64,000 bases of DNA from SCGC-AAA076-P13 sp964276145. GTDB taxonomy: Bacteria > Pseudomonadota > Gammaproteobacteria > Magnimaribacterales > D2472. The notes beneath the pieces were generated by a model. That model did not search any database and was not told where the DNA came from. It saw nothing but the letters and a program-made list of their open reading frames with translations. The position numbers were made by a program, and so were the translations under genes. Location of the stretch: NCBI GenBank assembly GCA_964276145.1, contig CAXYDN010000007.1, positions 124,001 through 188,000 of the forward strand, in the 5' to 3' direction. Positions 47,452 to 56,669 of the stretch are shown in pieces (within the stretch, counting starts at the first letter, position 1; each line of letters starts with the position of its first letter).

Positions 47452-49131
47452 TTAATTCCAATCTTTTAGAATGATATCAGAAGCTTTTTCACCAATCATG
47501 ATTGTAGGTGCATTGGTATTGCCTCCGACCAATGTAGGCATGATTGAAGCATCCACAACTCTTAACCCATCAACCTTATGAACTTTTAATTTATTATTAA
47601 CAACTGACATTTCATCCAATCCCATCATGCAAGTCCCAACTGGATGATAGACAGTGTCTGCTTCTTCTCGAATGGCTTTCTCAATATCTTCATCATCATC
47701 CATATCGATAGGCCTATAAACATGTTTACTTGTATATTTTGATAAAGGTTCTTTATTCATAATCTTCATCATTTTTTTATAGCCCTCAACCATATCTCTC
47801 ATGTCATCTGGATGAGATAAAAATTTAGGGTCTATTTTTGGGTCCTCAAAAGGATCAGCTGAATTTAATGTTACCTGCCCTCTTGATTTTGGCCTTAAAA
47901 GACATGTGTGACAGCTTATACCAGTCCCCCAAAGTTGTTGTCTTCCATGGTCTACAACCATTCCAGGTGCAAAATGAAGCTGTATATCAGGCACTGAAAT
48001 ATCATTCCTAGATCTTATAAAACCTCCTGCCTCAGCAACAGTTGAAGTAAATAGTCCTGTCTTAGTAAAAATGTACTTCAAAATTTCATAAGGAAACTTA
48101 AAGAATATAGTTCCCAAAGAAAAACCTATTAGATTGATTGATTTATATTTATGTACGGAAAGATAGTCGATATGGTCTTGTAAGTTTTTACCAACTCCAG
48201 GTAGGTCAACTTTATGTTCGATGCCATGTTTTATAATCTCTTCACTAGGACCAACCCCTGATCTCAATAAAATTTGAGGCGAACCAAAGGCTCCAGAAGA
48301 TAGAAGAACTTCTTTTGTTGCTTTAACAAAAAATTCTTCTCCCTCTTCGTTGATACAATGAACACCCGAAGCTTTATTGTCGTCAATAGCTATTTTAGCT
48401 ACATTAGTATCAGTCAATATTGTGAGGTTTTCTCTATCCAAAATTGGGACTAAATATGCTTTTGCTGCACTACACCTTTTACCGTCTTTTTGAGTGGTCT
48501 GATAGTAACCAATTCCCTCTTGGCTTTCTCCATTAAAATCTTCGTTATAGCCAAATATTGAAGAACCTGTTTTTACAAAATCATCTACCGATTTATTTTT
48601 GTGTCTTATTTTTGCAACGTTTAATGGTCCATTTTGACCATGAAAATTATCATCAAAGATTTCGTTGTGTTCAGCTTTTTTAAAATAGGGTAAAACATCA
48701 TCATACGACCAGCCCTCATTTCCAAGTTCTGCCCAGTGGTCGTAATCCCATTTGTGACCTCGCACATATAGCATTGCATTAATTGAGCTTGATCCTCCTA
48801 AAGTCTTTCCTCTTGGCTGGTATCCTCTTCTATGCTCTTGAACTTCATTTTCAATTTCATGCACTCCTCCAGCAGAGTCAACAACAGCTGTTGAAGGAGC
48901 TGTTACTGATACTTTTTCAAATTCCGTTTGTGGCTCAGTATTATAATTCCAGCTATATTTACTACCCTCTCCTAGAAAAGCGAAACCTAAAGGGACATGC
49001 AATCGCATATCCGTATCTTTAGAACCAGCTTCAATGAGACACACATTAAAATTTGAATTTGCACTAAGCCTATTCGCTAGAACACAACCAGCCGAGCCAG
49101 CCCCTAAAATAATAAAATCATAGCTTTTCAT
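47452..49131 (-). CDS. GMC oxidoreductase (choline dehydrogenase-like)
   Basis: A 559-residue FAD enzyme: IILGAGSAGCVLANRLS (7-23), GGSSSINAMLYVRGHKWDYD (about 113), GAFGSPQILLRSGVG (about 279), YHPVGTCMMG (about 496) with the catalytic His, and VGGNTNAPTIMIGEKASD with the catalytic Asn at the C terminus. It oxidises primary alcohols; the closest patterns are choline and aliphatic alcohol dehydrogenases. The Arg/Glu-rich insert EVQEHRRGYQPRG precedes the FAD motif. It lies next to a rhodanese gene. Confidence 0.93.
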   Translation of the reverse strand: MKSYDFIILGAGSAGCVLANRLSANSNFNVCLIEAGSKDTDMRLHVPLGFAFLGEGSKYSWNYNTEPQTEFEKVSVTAPSTAVVDSAGGVHEIENEVQEHRRGYQPRGKTLGGSSSINAMLYVRGHKWDYDHWAELGNEGWSYDDVLPYFKKAEHNEIFDDNFHGQNGPLNVAKIRHKNKSVDDFVKTGSSIFGYNEDFNGESQEGIGYYQTTQKDGKRCSAAKAYLVPILDRENLTILTDTNVAKIAIDDNKASGVHCINEEGEEFFVKATKEVLLSSGAFGSPQILLRSGVGPSEEIIKHGIEHKVDLPGVGKNLQDHIDYLSVHKYKSINLIGFSLGTIFFKFPYEILKYIFTKTGLFTSTVAEAGGFIRSRNDISVPDIQLHFAPGMVVDHGRQQLWGTGISCHTCLLRPKSRGQVTLNSADPFEDPKIDPKFLSHPDDMRDMVEGYKKMMKIMNKEPLSKYTSKHVYRPIDMDDDEDIEKAIREEADTVYHPVGTCMMGLDEMSVVNNKLKVHKVDGLRVVDASIMPTLVGGNTNAPTIMIGEKASDIILKDWN

Positions 49132-49220
49132 TTATCAACACTCTAATTTATAGTCTCTTAAGTTTATGATTTCAAAAACAAACTGTAAACTTATATATTA
49201 ATAAACAGCTAAGACATATT

Positions 49221-49970
49221 GTGAGTATTTTTAATAGTTTTCTAATCTTATGGATCGTGGTAGCAGCAATTACCTTTGTATATCTATTTTTTGTAAGTGC
49301 TCCATACGGCAGACATATTAGGACAGGATGGGGTAGAAATATTTCAGCAAGGGCAGGATGGGTAATAATGGAATCACCCTGTGTTGTCATAATGTCGGTC
49401 TATGCTTTCATTGTTAGAGATAACTTAGAGACCGTACATATAATTTTTTTATCGCTTTGGATGCTGCACTACATTCACAGATCATTTATTTATCCATTTG
49501 TCATTGATATGACAAATCCTAAGATGCCAATAAGCATCGCAAGCTCTGCATTCTTTTTTAATATTGTTAATGTGAACCTGCAAGCATTTGGTATCTATTA
49601 TCTTACTGAATATTCTTCGGATTGGATTAATAATCAGATATTTTATATAGGACTGATTATCTTTTTTACAGGCATGTATATCAATATAAAGTCTGACTAT
49701 CTTATTATTGCTCTAAGAAAAAATATGGGTCCTGGTTATCATCTTCCAACAAAGTTTATGCATAAATATATCTCTTCACCCAATTACTTTGGTGAAATAA
49801 TAGAATGGCTTGGGTGGGCTATTTTGACCTGGAGCATCTCTGGAGCTGTTTTTGCTCTATGGACTATAGCGAATTTATTGCCAAGAGCATTTACCCACCA
49901 TCAATGGTACAAAGAAAAATTTCCTGATTATCCCAAAAATAGAAAAGCTATTATTCCTGGAATTATTTAA
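49221..49970 (+). CDS. 3-oxo-5-alpha-steroid 4-dehydrogenase-like membrane protein
   Basis: A 249-residue, six-to-seven-helix membrane protein of the steroid 5-alpha-reductase family: GWGRNISARAGWVIMESP near residue 35 and, at the C terminus, GYHLPTKFMHKYISSPNYFGEIIEWLGWA with the family H-x-x-x-x-P-N-Y-x-G-E pattern. It reduces enone double bonds of lipids or steroids with NADPH. It starts at GTG 49221. It converges with the epimerase gene (8-nt overlap). Confidence 0.9.
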   Translation: MSIFNSFLILWIVVAAITFVYLFFVSAPYGRHIRTGWGRNISARAGWVIMESPCVVIMSVYAFIVRDNLETVHIIFLSLWMLHYIHRSFIYPFVIDMTNPKMPISIASSAFFFNIVNVNLQAFGIYYLTEYSSDWINNQIFYIGLIIFFTGMYINIKSDYLIIALRKNMGPGYHLPTKFMHKYISSPNYFGEIIEWLGWAILTWSISGAVFALWTIANLLPRAFTHHQWYKEKFPDYPKNRKAIIPGII

Positions 49971-50970
49971 GCATTCCTAACTCTTTCATTTGATTAGCAA
50001 TTTCAACAATTGACTCCTCTGCTGGCCTAGGATTCCATCCCAAAATATCTTTTGCTTTAGAAGTATGCTTAACGCTTCTTAGCCTACCAAGATAAGGAAG
50101 AGTAAGCTTTAATTCCTTACTAAAATTAGCCATAATTTTTGCAAGCCAAACTGGAATTCCAACAGTTGGTGCTTTTTCAAAGCCATTTTCTCTTAAGAGC
50201 TTGGCGACATCCTTATACCATAAATCTTTTTCGGCTAATGCAAATCTTTCCCCGCTTGAAGCTGGAGTTTGCATTGCAAGAATATGAGCTGCTGCTACAT
50301 CTTTAACATCTACATATCCAAACATGAGAGGAACTGCTACAGGCATTTTACCGCTAGCTACCATTTGCACTGCTTTATTAGATTCGCCAATATCACCAGA
50401 CAATGATGAGCCCACAACAAGCGCAGGATTGATAACAGCTAATTCAAAAGGGTCATCATGAGTCTCTACAAAATCCCAGGCAGCTCTCTCTGCAAGAGTC
50501 TTACTTTTTGAGTAATGACTTATTGCTGGGTTTTTTGGATCTGACCAGTCTGTTTCATCGTAGTAACTTTTCTTCTCCATGGTATCAAAGATTGCAGCCA
50601 CAGATGAGGTCAAGACAACTTTTTTAACTTTATGTTTTTTTGCAAACTTAAATGCTCTGTTTACTCCTGCAACTGCTGGCTTAACAAAAAAATCTTCATC
50701 ATGATTTTCAAGAGCAATCGGTGAGGCAACATGAAGCAGATAATCACAGCCTGACATACCATCATCCCAGCCATCATCTTCTGTTAAATTAAAAGTATAC
50801 AAATTAAGGTTCTCAGTAGATGTATTGTGCTTTTGTAATGCTTCTATTATTTCATTTTTTCTATCAGGAGATCTAACAGAGCCGTTTACTGCATACCCTT
50901 GATTTAAAAGTTGGTGAATGCAATGAAGTCCTATAAAACCTGTTGCTCCTGTTACTAAAACTTTTTCCAT
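49963..50970 (-). CDS. NAD-dependent epimerase/aldehyde reductase (extended SDR)
   Basis: A 335-residue extended short-chain dehydrogenase: VTGATGFIGLHCIHQLL (5-21), the catalytic Ser-Tyr-Lys around VVLTSSVAAI and ISHYSKSKTLAE. The pattern fits dihydroflavonol-4-reductase-like aldehyde reductases, which reduce carbonyls with NADPH. An AAGGA ribosome site precedes the ATG. Confidence 0.93.
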   Translation of the reverse strand: MEKVLVTGATGFIGLHCIHQLLNQGYAVNGSVRSPDRKNEIIEALQKHNTSTENLNLYTFNLTEDDGWDDGMSGCDYLLHVASPIALENHDEDFFVKPAVAGVNRAFKFAKKHKVKKVVLTSSVAAIFDTMEKKSYYDETDWSDPKNPAISHYSKSKTLAERAAWDFVETHDDPFELAVINPALVVGSSLSGDIGESNKAVQMVASGKMPVAVPLMFGYVDVKDVAAAHILAMQTPASSGERFALAEKDLWYKDVAKLLRENGFEKAPTVGIPVWLAKIMANFSKELKLTLPYLGRLRSVKHTSKAKDILGWNPRPAEESIVEIANQMKELGMLK

Positions 50971-51001
50971 TTTTTCCTTAATTAAAATTTATATCCCATT
51001 A

Positions 51002-52337
51002 TTACATATCGTTAGCTTCTCTCTCTAAAGCAGCAGCAAAAGATATTATTTGTTTATCTGCCCATGGTCTTCCTATAAAGGATAATCCAACTGGAAAATT
51101 ATTGATTTTAAAATATGGGATTGTTATGTGTGGAAGCCCTCCAAACGCAGCATAGCCGCCGTTACCAAAAGATAAAGTATCTTTAGTGGCTTCTCTATCT
51201 CCACCTTGATAATTAATTTTCCATGCAGGACCTCTAGTAAGACCAATAAATGCATCCAAATTATATTTATTCATGAGCTCTAATGTCTTGTTTTTTGAAG
51301 CCATTAATGCGGCTTTAGAGTTGCGATATTTATTTAAATCTTTAGCTGCATCTTCAGCAGCATAAAAAATTTCTTGATTAAAAAAAGGCATAACCACTTT
51401 AGAATTTTCATTATTAAAATCTATGATTTCTTTCAAGGATTTTTTTTCTTCCGACGAATGCTTAAGATAGTCTTCAAGCCCATATTTAAATTCATACAAA
51501 AGAACAAAATATTCTTCTGCAGATGGATATTTCCTTTCATCCTCAATGAAAATAATTTCACCACCAAGATCCCTAACATTCTGTATCAAGTATTTTTAAA
51601 AAATTTTTTCCATGTTCGCTATTAAAACCCGAATCAAGTAAGCCAAATCTTTTTCCATTCAAAGTTTTATTGCTTGCAGCTTCTTTAAAATTAAAATCAA
51701 AGCTTGTTGGTATTTCTTTTGTTTTTAAGTCGCTTGAATCAAGGCCGGCTATACTTTGAAGAGTTAGAGCGACAATCTCAACAGATATACCAATAGGTCC
51801 TGCAGTATCTTGAGATTCTGATATAGGTATTATTCCACTTCTGCTTACCAAGCCAAGTGTAGGCTTCATACCAACCACACCAACAACTGAAGCTGGGCAA
51901 GTTATAGAGCCATTAGTTTCAGTTCCTATAGCCACATCAACTATGCCTGATGCGACTGCAACTGCAGATCCAGAACTTGAGCCGCAAGGATTGTATTCTT
52001 TATTTAGTGGATGCATAGTTTGACCGTTAATACTAGACCAGCCGCTAATTGAGTTTGTTGACCTAAAGTTTGCCCATTCAGATAAATTAGCCTTACCTTT
52101 AATATGAAAGCCATTAATAAGTAATTTATCTATTAAAAACGCATTTTCTTTAGCAATATTATTTTTAAGTGCCAAAGATCCAGCAGAAGTAACGGTCCCC
52201 TTAATATCAATATTGTCTTTAACAACAATATTTATCTTACTGGTATCTGTTGATGAGGGATATTCCTTAATTAATGCATTAAAATCATCTGCTTGAAGAT
52301 GATGAAAGATAAACAAAAGAAGAAGATAATTTTTCAT
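51002..52337 (-). pseudogene. exported amidase (amidase signature family), one frameshift
   Basis: An enzyme of about 445 codons with a signal peptide (MKNYLLLLFIFHHLQA). Lys in VVKDNIDIKGTVT, the Ser pair in CGSSSGSAVAVASG and GTETNGSITCPAS form the Ser-Ser-Lys triad of amidase-signature enzymes. The frame breaks near 51585-51597, around an A5 run; removing one base joins HGKNFLKY to LIQNVRDLGGEI. The C-terminal frame then runs to 51002 with a normal amidase tail. It may hydrolyse peptides or amides in the periplasm; the break may be a base-calling error. Confidence 0.8.
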
Positions 52338-52440
52338 TCTTTTATTGTACTAGATTCTATATTCTCTTAAATGCTGTCAAGTTTGCTTGACATAAATTAT
52401 TGTTATAATATGAGTGATATTAATTTATATTCAACATATT

Positions 52441-55224
52441 ATGAAAAAAATTTCTTCTATACTTTTTGTTATTTCTTTTTTTGCTTTAAATGTAATTGCA
52501 GATATTAATAAGAGTCCAAGCGACCCTAGAAAATATTCAACATTTACCCTTAAAAATGGTATTGAGGTTGTTACTGTAAGCGATCCAAAACTTACCACAT
52601 CAGCAGTAACCTTAAGTGTTGGTGTTGGACAGTTTCAAGACCCTGAAAATGCCCAAGGTATTGCACATTTTCTAGAGCATATGATTTTTATGGGATCAGA
52701 GAAATACAAGTCACCAAATGAGTATATGCAGTTTATAAGTGAAAATGGAGGCTCAACAAATGCATTTACAGCAGCAGAGCAAACAACATATCTATTTTCT
52801 ATTAATAGTAGAATGTTTTCTCAAGGGCTTGATAGACTAAGCTCAGCTATAAAATCTCCATTATTTGATGCTTCAATGGTTGAAAAAGAAATAAGTGCAG
52901 TTAATTCTGAATGGTTGCTTTTAAGACAAAGTGATCAATTTGTTGTTAATCGAGCGTCTGTTAATACAACCAACCCAAATCATCCTAAATCTCAATTAGG
53001 AGTTGGTAATAACGAAACACTATCAAGAGATAAAGAAATTCTCTTATCATCTCTAAGAGAATTTTATAATCAATATTATTCAGCCAATTTAATGAAATTG
53101 GTGCTTGTTGGAAACCAATCACAACGAGAGCTTAAATCATATGCAAAAAAATATTTTGGAAACATTAAAAATAACAAAATTGAAAGGCCTGTTACAAAAG
53201 AGTCAGGGTATCTAAAGGATAGTCTGTTAAAAAATATTTATGTTCAAACAAAGACCGGTCAACCCTCTTTAACATTAGAATTTCCTTTTAAAGATAATAG
53301 AGACAAATGGAAATCTAAACCAAATCAATATGTTTCAAGGCTCTTGAATTCTCAGGAGGAAAATTCTTTATTTTCATACTTAACTGATGAAGGATATATT
53401 GAAGGCGGTGTTGCCAGCATTAATCCAAATGTTTGGGGAGCAGATGGCGCAGTTTTTTTTGATTTTACTCTTACAAGTAAAGGGCTAGCTAACAAAGATT
53501 TAGTAATAGATTTAACTTTCAAATATATTGATCTGATATCTACCCAAGGAATCAATAAAAAATATTATGATGAAATGAAAGCTATTAATGACAGAGAGTT
53601 TGAGGACTATACACCACCGCAAGCATTGAGCATGGCTGTTAACTTTGGTAGTCAAATTTTTGATGTTCCGATTGAAAACTTGATTGATTATAATTTAAGA
53701 ACAGATTTTTTTGATGAAAAAGCTATTCAAGATGTTTTGTCACAATTAGTTCCATCTAATGTCCGTATTTATCACTTAAGTCCTGATGAAAGTACTTCAA
53801 TAGATCTTAAGTATGCGGATGGTTCCTATAGAGTCGAGACAATCCCCCAAGACGATTTAACTAATTGGGGAAATACTGACATAGCGATTTATCTTCCAGA
53901 GCCAGAAGTGATTTCATTCGATGATAAAGACGATATAACATTTGCATCAAAAGAATTTGAAACTCCACAAATTGTTTTCTCAGAAAAAGGCGTGCAGGCA
54001 TTTTTATCACAAAGTAAAGACCACAAAAATAATAAAGGAATAATGCAGGTAAAGTTTATGTCGCCTACGAGCGGTAAAAGTGCTCAAGTTGAAGCAGAGC
54101 TAAGTATAATCCTCTATCATTTCTTTAAAAAAAATAGGGGTAAGCTTGCTAAAGCATATCGAGGTGCAGGTATATCCATCATTCCGCAGCCAGATCAATA
54201 TGGGAACTTAGGCTTTACTTTTATTGGTAGGTCTTTAAGTCAAATAAAATATGCTAACCAATTAATGGAATCATTTGCATCTTTTGAAATTAAAGATTGG
54301 GAGGTCCAAAACGCCATAAAGATAATATTAGATAGTCTTGAGGATAGCGAAGAAGATGATATAAGCAATCAATTATTTACTTATGACTCAGAACTAGATA
54401 AAACATCTCGCTGGAATAGAACTCAAGTAATTTCAGCAATGAAAAATGTGACTCGTCAAAGTATCTTAAAAACGCATAAGGATTACATGAGTACAACCTT
54501 TCTAGATATTTATGCATATGGCAATTATAATCCAGCAAAGGTTAAAATTTTTGCAAAAGATCTGAGGGATATCATTGGCCCATCAACTCAATTAACTCAT
54601 TTTAGATATATACCCTCTTTTAAACCTATGCCTGGAACAGCTTCGATGAAAAAGGTTTCAATACCCAAAGATGGCGTTGGGATACTTGATAATTATATAT
54701 ACCCTGAAAAATCAAAAAAAATAACTGCTCAGCTATCATTAATAAATAAACTGTTTAGGCCTACATTCTTTAATGAATTGAGAAGTAATCAAGAAGTTGG
54801 TTATATTGCATCTAGCTTTAGTTCTGAAACCAATGAATATCCAACACTTTCTACAGTAATTGTTAGTGACAGCAATAACCTTGAAGACCTAAAAGTTAAA
54901 GTTATGAGCTTTAACTATGGTTTTGCAGTTGCTTTTAAAGATTTAGATAACAAGACAATAGAAAATGTTAAAAAAGCAATGATTGAAGAATTAGAAAAAG
55001 AAGCAGAGAATTTATTTGTTGAATCATCTTCATATCTGGATGACTGGGGTAAAGGAAACTATAATTTTGATACCGATCAGTTAATGATAAATCACATCAA
55101 AAATACTTCTAAAGATGATCTAGTAGCATTAGTAAATCAAATGTTTGTTGAAGGGCAGTATATGAATACCACTGTTCAAATTAGAGGTGAGGACTTCAAA
55201 GATACCCCATTTTTTAACTGGTAG
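52441..55224 (+). CDS. M16 family zinc protease (pitrilysin/insulinase-like), exported
   Basis: A 927-residue protein: signal peptide (about 1-20), inverted zinc motif HFLEH (76-80) in IAHFLEHMIFMGSEKY with the distal Glu in SAVNSEW, and the usual four homologous domains. It degrades short peptides in the periplasm. The start at 52441 begins the signal peptide MKKISSILFV; the open frame to 52414 adds an unlikely extension. It is monocistronic, with a bidirectional terminator shared with the next gene. Confidence 0.93.
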   Translation: MKKISSILFVISFFALNVIADINKSPSDPRKYSTFTLKNGIEVVTVSDPKLTTSAVTLSVGVGQFQDPENAQGIAHFLEHMIFMGSEKYKSPNEYMQFISENGGSTNAFTAAEQTTYLFSINSRMFSQGLDRLSSAIKSPLFDASMVEKEISAVNSEWLLLRQSDQFVVNRASVNTTNPNHPKSQLGVGNNETLSRDKEILLSSLREFYNQYYSANLMKLVLVGNQSQRELKSYAKKYFGNIKNNKIERPVTKESGYLKDSLLKNIYVQTKTGQPSLTLEFPFKDNRDKWKSKPNQYVSRLLNSQEENSLFSYLTDEGYIEGGVASINPNVWGADGAVFFDFTLTSKGLANKDLVIDLTFKYIDLISTQGINKKYYDEMKAINDREFEDYTPPQALSMAVNFGSQIFDVPIENLIDYNLRTDFFDEKAIQDVLSQLVPSNVRIYHLSPDESTSIDLKYADGSYRVETIPQDDLTNWGNTDIAIYLPEPEVISFDDKDDITFASKEFETPQIVFSEKGVQAFLSQSKDHKNNKGIMQVKFMSPTSGKSAQVEAELSIILYHFFKKNRGKLAKAYRGAGISIIPQPDQYGNLGFTFIGRSLSQIKYANQLMESFASFEIKDWEVQNAIKIILDSLEDSEEDDISNQLFTYDSELDKTSRWNRTQVISAMKNVTRQSILKTHKDYMSTTFLDIYAYGNYNPAKVKIFAKDLRDIIGPSTQLTHFRYIPSFKPMPGTASMKKVSIPKDGVGILDNYIYPEKSKKITAQLSLINKLFRPTFFNELRSNQEVGYIASSFSSETNEYPTLSTVIVSDSNNLEDLKVKVMSFNYGFAVAFKDLDNKTIENVKKAMIEELEKEAENLFVESSSYLDDWGKGNYNFDTDQLMINHIKNTSKDDLVALVNQMFVEGQYMNTTVQIRGEDFKDTPFFNW

Positions 55225-55244
55225 ATAATATTTTAAGATAAAAA

Positions 55245-55270
55245 AAAGAGAGCTTATGCTCTCTTTTTTT
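55245..55270. terminator. bidirectional terminator
   Basis: The stem AAAGAGAGC/GCTCTCTTT has a TTAT loop with A-run and T-run flanks. It serves the convergent M16 protease and the lipoprotein gene at 55286. Confidence 0.92.
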
Positions 55271-55285
55271 TATTTATTTGTCTTA

Positions 55286-56098
55286 TTAATTTGATAAAAA
55301 ATTTGGCATAAATTCTTTATCGTCTGCATTATAAAGTGTGAATCCGTTATAAAGATCAATCTGTTCACCGCATGAAGCAAACTCACTAAATATTGGAAAC
55401 ATTTTTTCTCTTACGCTGGTCTCAAATGAAGCAGTAGCTTTATCCATTGATTTCTTGCTATTTGTGAAATTCATCCATAAAAAACTAGATGGATCTTCAT
55501 GAAAAAAATAATTGCCTAGATGATATGTGGTATCAGCATAATCTGATTGGGCCACTGCATCTCTAAAGCCAGGTAAAAAACCTATAGCATCTTCTTTTGA
55601 GTATCCGCTATTTAATTCACATACATAAACCTCTGTATAAAAATAACCTGACTCAGGTAGTTCTCCATATGTGGCAGCTGGAATTGGAAAAACGCTATCA
55701 AAAGCATTTCTTGATTCACCATCGCACTGTAAAACAGAAGCATATTTCTCTTGCCATGCAAGTGCATCTTCATTATCGACCCATTCTTCCCATGCAGCAT
55801 CAGCAGCTTCTTCAGATGACCATTGTATTTCCCACCATCCAGTATCACCAACTGAATTAGTATCAACAGCTGGAGCATAACCCCATACACCTTGAAGATC
55901 TTCAGCAGTTAAGAGTTTTTGCCATTCAGCGATCATGGCTGTCATATTCTCTGAGTTAAAGTCTGGGCCAGCTTCGCATGGCATGAATTCAGTAAAATAA
56001 GAAGTATCGAGTGGGTCAGCAACTTGTTCAGCAGCTTCCTCCATTGAGCAACTCACTATAAAAATGACTGGTAATATCAATGTAATTAATTTTTTCAT
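55286..56098 (-). CDS. lipoprotein of unknown function, paralogue of 36562-37314
   Basis: A 270-residue lipoprotein: signal peptide with lipobox IVSC (Cys17) and two ferredoxin-like halves of about 115 residues rich in Trp, Tyr and Asp. The first half has CEAGPDFNSENMTAMIAEWQ, the second CELNSGYSKEDAIGFLPGFR, each starting with a Cys and followed by a helix and a Trp/Phe strand. The second half resembles the second half of the protein at 36562-37314. Function is unknown. Confidence 0.8.
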   Translation of the reverse strand: MKKLITLILPVIFIVSCSMEEAAEQVADPLDTSYFTEFMPCEAGPDFNSENMTAMIAEWQKLLTAEDLQGVWGYAPAVDTNSVGDTGWWEIQWSSEEAADAAWEEWVDNEDALAWQEKYASVLQCDGESRNAFDSVFPIPAATYGELPESGYFYTEVYVCELNSGYSKEDAIGFLPGFRDAVAQSDYADTTYHLGNYFFHEDPSSFLWMNFTNSKKSMDKATASFETSVREKMFPIFSEFASCGEQIDLYNGFTLYNADDKEFMPNFLSN

Positions 56099-56207
56099 GT
56101 TTTTCCCTATTTTTTAAAACTTAAAATTATTCTCTCATCTAGAATTATTAAGTCAAATAGAAATAAGATATAGAAAATATGTATAAAAAATTACTTATAT
56201 GCATAAA

Positions 56208-56232
56208 AAAAGAGAGCTAAAAGCTCTCTTTT
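56208..56232 (-). terminator. terminator of riboswitch-peptide transcript
   Basis: The stem AAGAGAGCT/AGCTCTCTT has a 3-4 nt loop, followed by T residues on the minus strand, 10 bp after the peptide stop codon. Confidence 0.88.
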
Positions 56233-56241
56233 TTTTAAACC

Positions 56242-56406
56242 TTACAAATAGTAAGGGAAAAATACATCCTTTTTAGGCTGTGACTTATTCTCAGTTTTAT
56301 TTTGAGTACGTAAGTTATAGTTAAGCTTATTAATTGCAATTTGCAACATAACTGGGCTTCCTAGCTTAGGTGTATTTAGTTTTTTTTGAATGTTTAAAGC
56401 ATTCAT
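56242..56406 (-). CDS. 54-residue peptide under glutamine riboswitch control
   Basis: A basic 54-residue peptide (MNALNIQKKLNTPKLGSPVM, ending DVFFPYYL) with an ideal ribosome site (GGAG, 5-nt spacer) and its own terminator. It lies directly downstream of two tandem glutamine-riboswitch aptamers; this is the arrangement for which the cyanobacterial downstream-peptide RNA was named, where the small proteins regulate nitrogen metabolism. No similarity to cyanobacterial glutamine synthetase inactivating factors could be confirmed by eye. By analogy it may bind glutamine synthetase or another nitrogen enzyme when glutamine is high. ATG 56406 was chosen over the longer frame to 56445. Confidence 0.75.
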   Translation of the reverse strand: MNALNIQKKLNTPKLGSPVMLQIAINKLNYNLRTQNKTENKSQPKKDVFFPYYL

Positions 56407-56426
56407 AACATCTCCTTTTAAAAAGA

Positions 56427-56476
56427 TGCGTTCCTTCGGTATCATTACCTACTTCCGTCTCTTTAGAGATGAACGA
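56427..56476 (-). promoter_or_regulatory. glutamine riboswitch aptamer, gene-proximal copy
   Basis: The minus-strand sequence begins CGTTCATC, then stem TCTCT/AGAGA, core GACGGAAGTAG, stem GGTA-ATGA-TACC, and CGAAGGAACGCATC. P1 is CGTT with AACG. These conserved blocks match the glnA/downstream-peptide (glutamine) riboswitch class. It lies about 20 nt before the peptide start codon. Confidence 0.88.
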
Positions 56477-56482
56477 TGATAA

Positions 56483-56531
56483 TGCGTTCCTTCGTCTTGC
56501 GACTACTTCCGTCCCCCTAGGGGATGAACGA
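56483..56531 (-). promoter_or_regulatory. glutamine riboswitch aptamer, distal copy
   Basis: The same conserved blocks as the proximal copy, but the variable stems differ with pairing kept: CCCC/GGGG instead of TCTCT/AGAGA, and GTC-GCAA-GAC instead of GGTA-ATGA-TACC. This covariation supports the structure. The two aptamers are 6 nt apart, a tandem arrangement that usually sharpens or changes the ligand response. Confidence 0.9.
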
Positions 56532-56537
56532 TAATTA

Positions 56538-56566
56538 ATAGTAGCAAAGAAATAATTTATATACAA
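56538..56566 (-). promoter_or_regulatory. promoter of riboswitch transcript
   Basis: The -35 TTGTAT (56561-56566), 17-bp spacer and -10 TACTAT (56538-56543). Transcription would begin about 56531, at the first base of the distal aptamer. Confidence 0.7.
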
Positions 56567-56669
56567 ATTCTATATATAAACTTATATATTTTTTTTTTAT
56601 ACTTTAAAGAGTTTGGATAGCTTATTTCATAGATATATTAAATATTCAATATTTAATTATGGAGTAATT

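Noticed and set aside
56366..56566. 66-residue ORF across the riboswitch region
   Set aside because: It reads through both aptamers and the peptide ribosome site in another frame, so it is an accidental frame.
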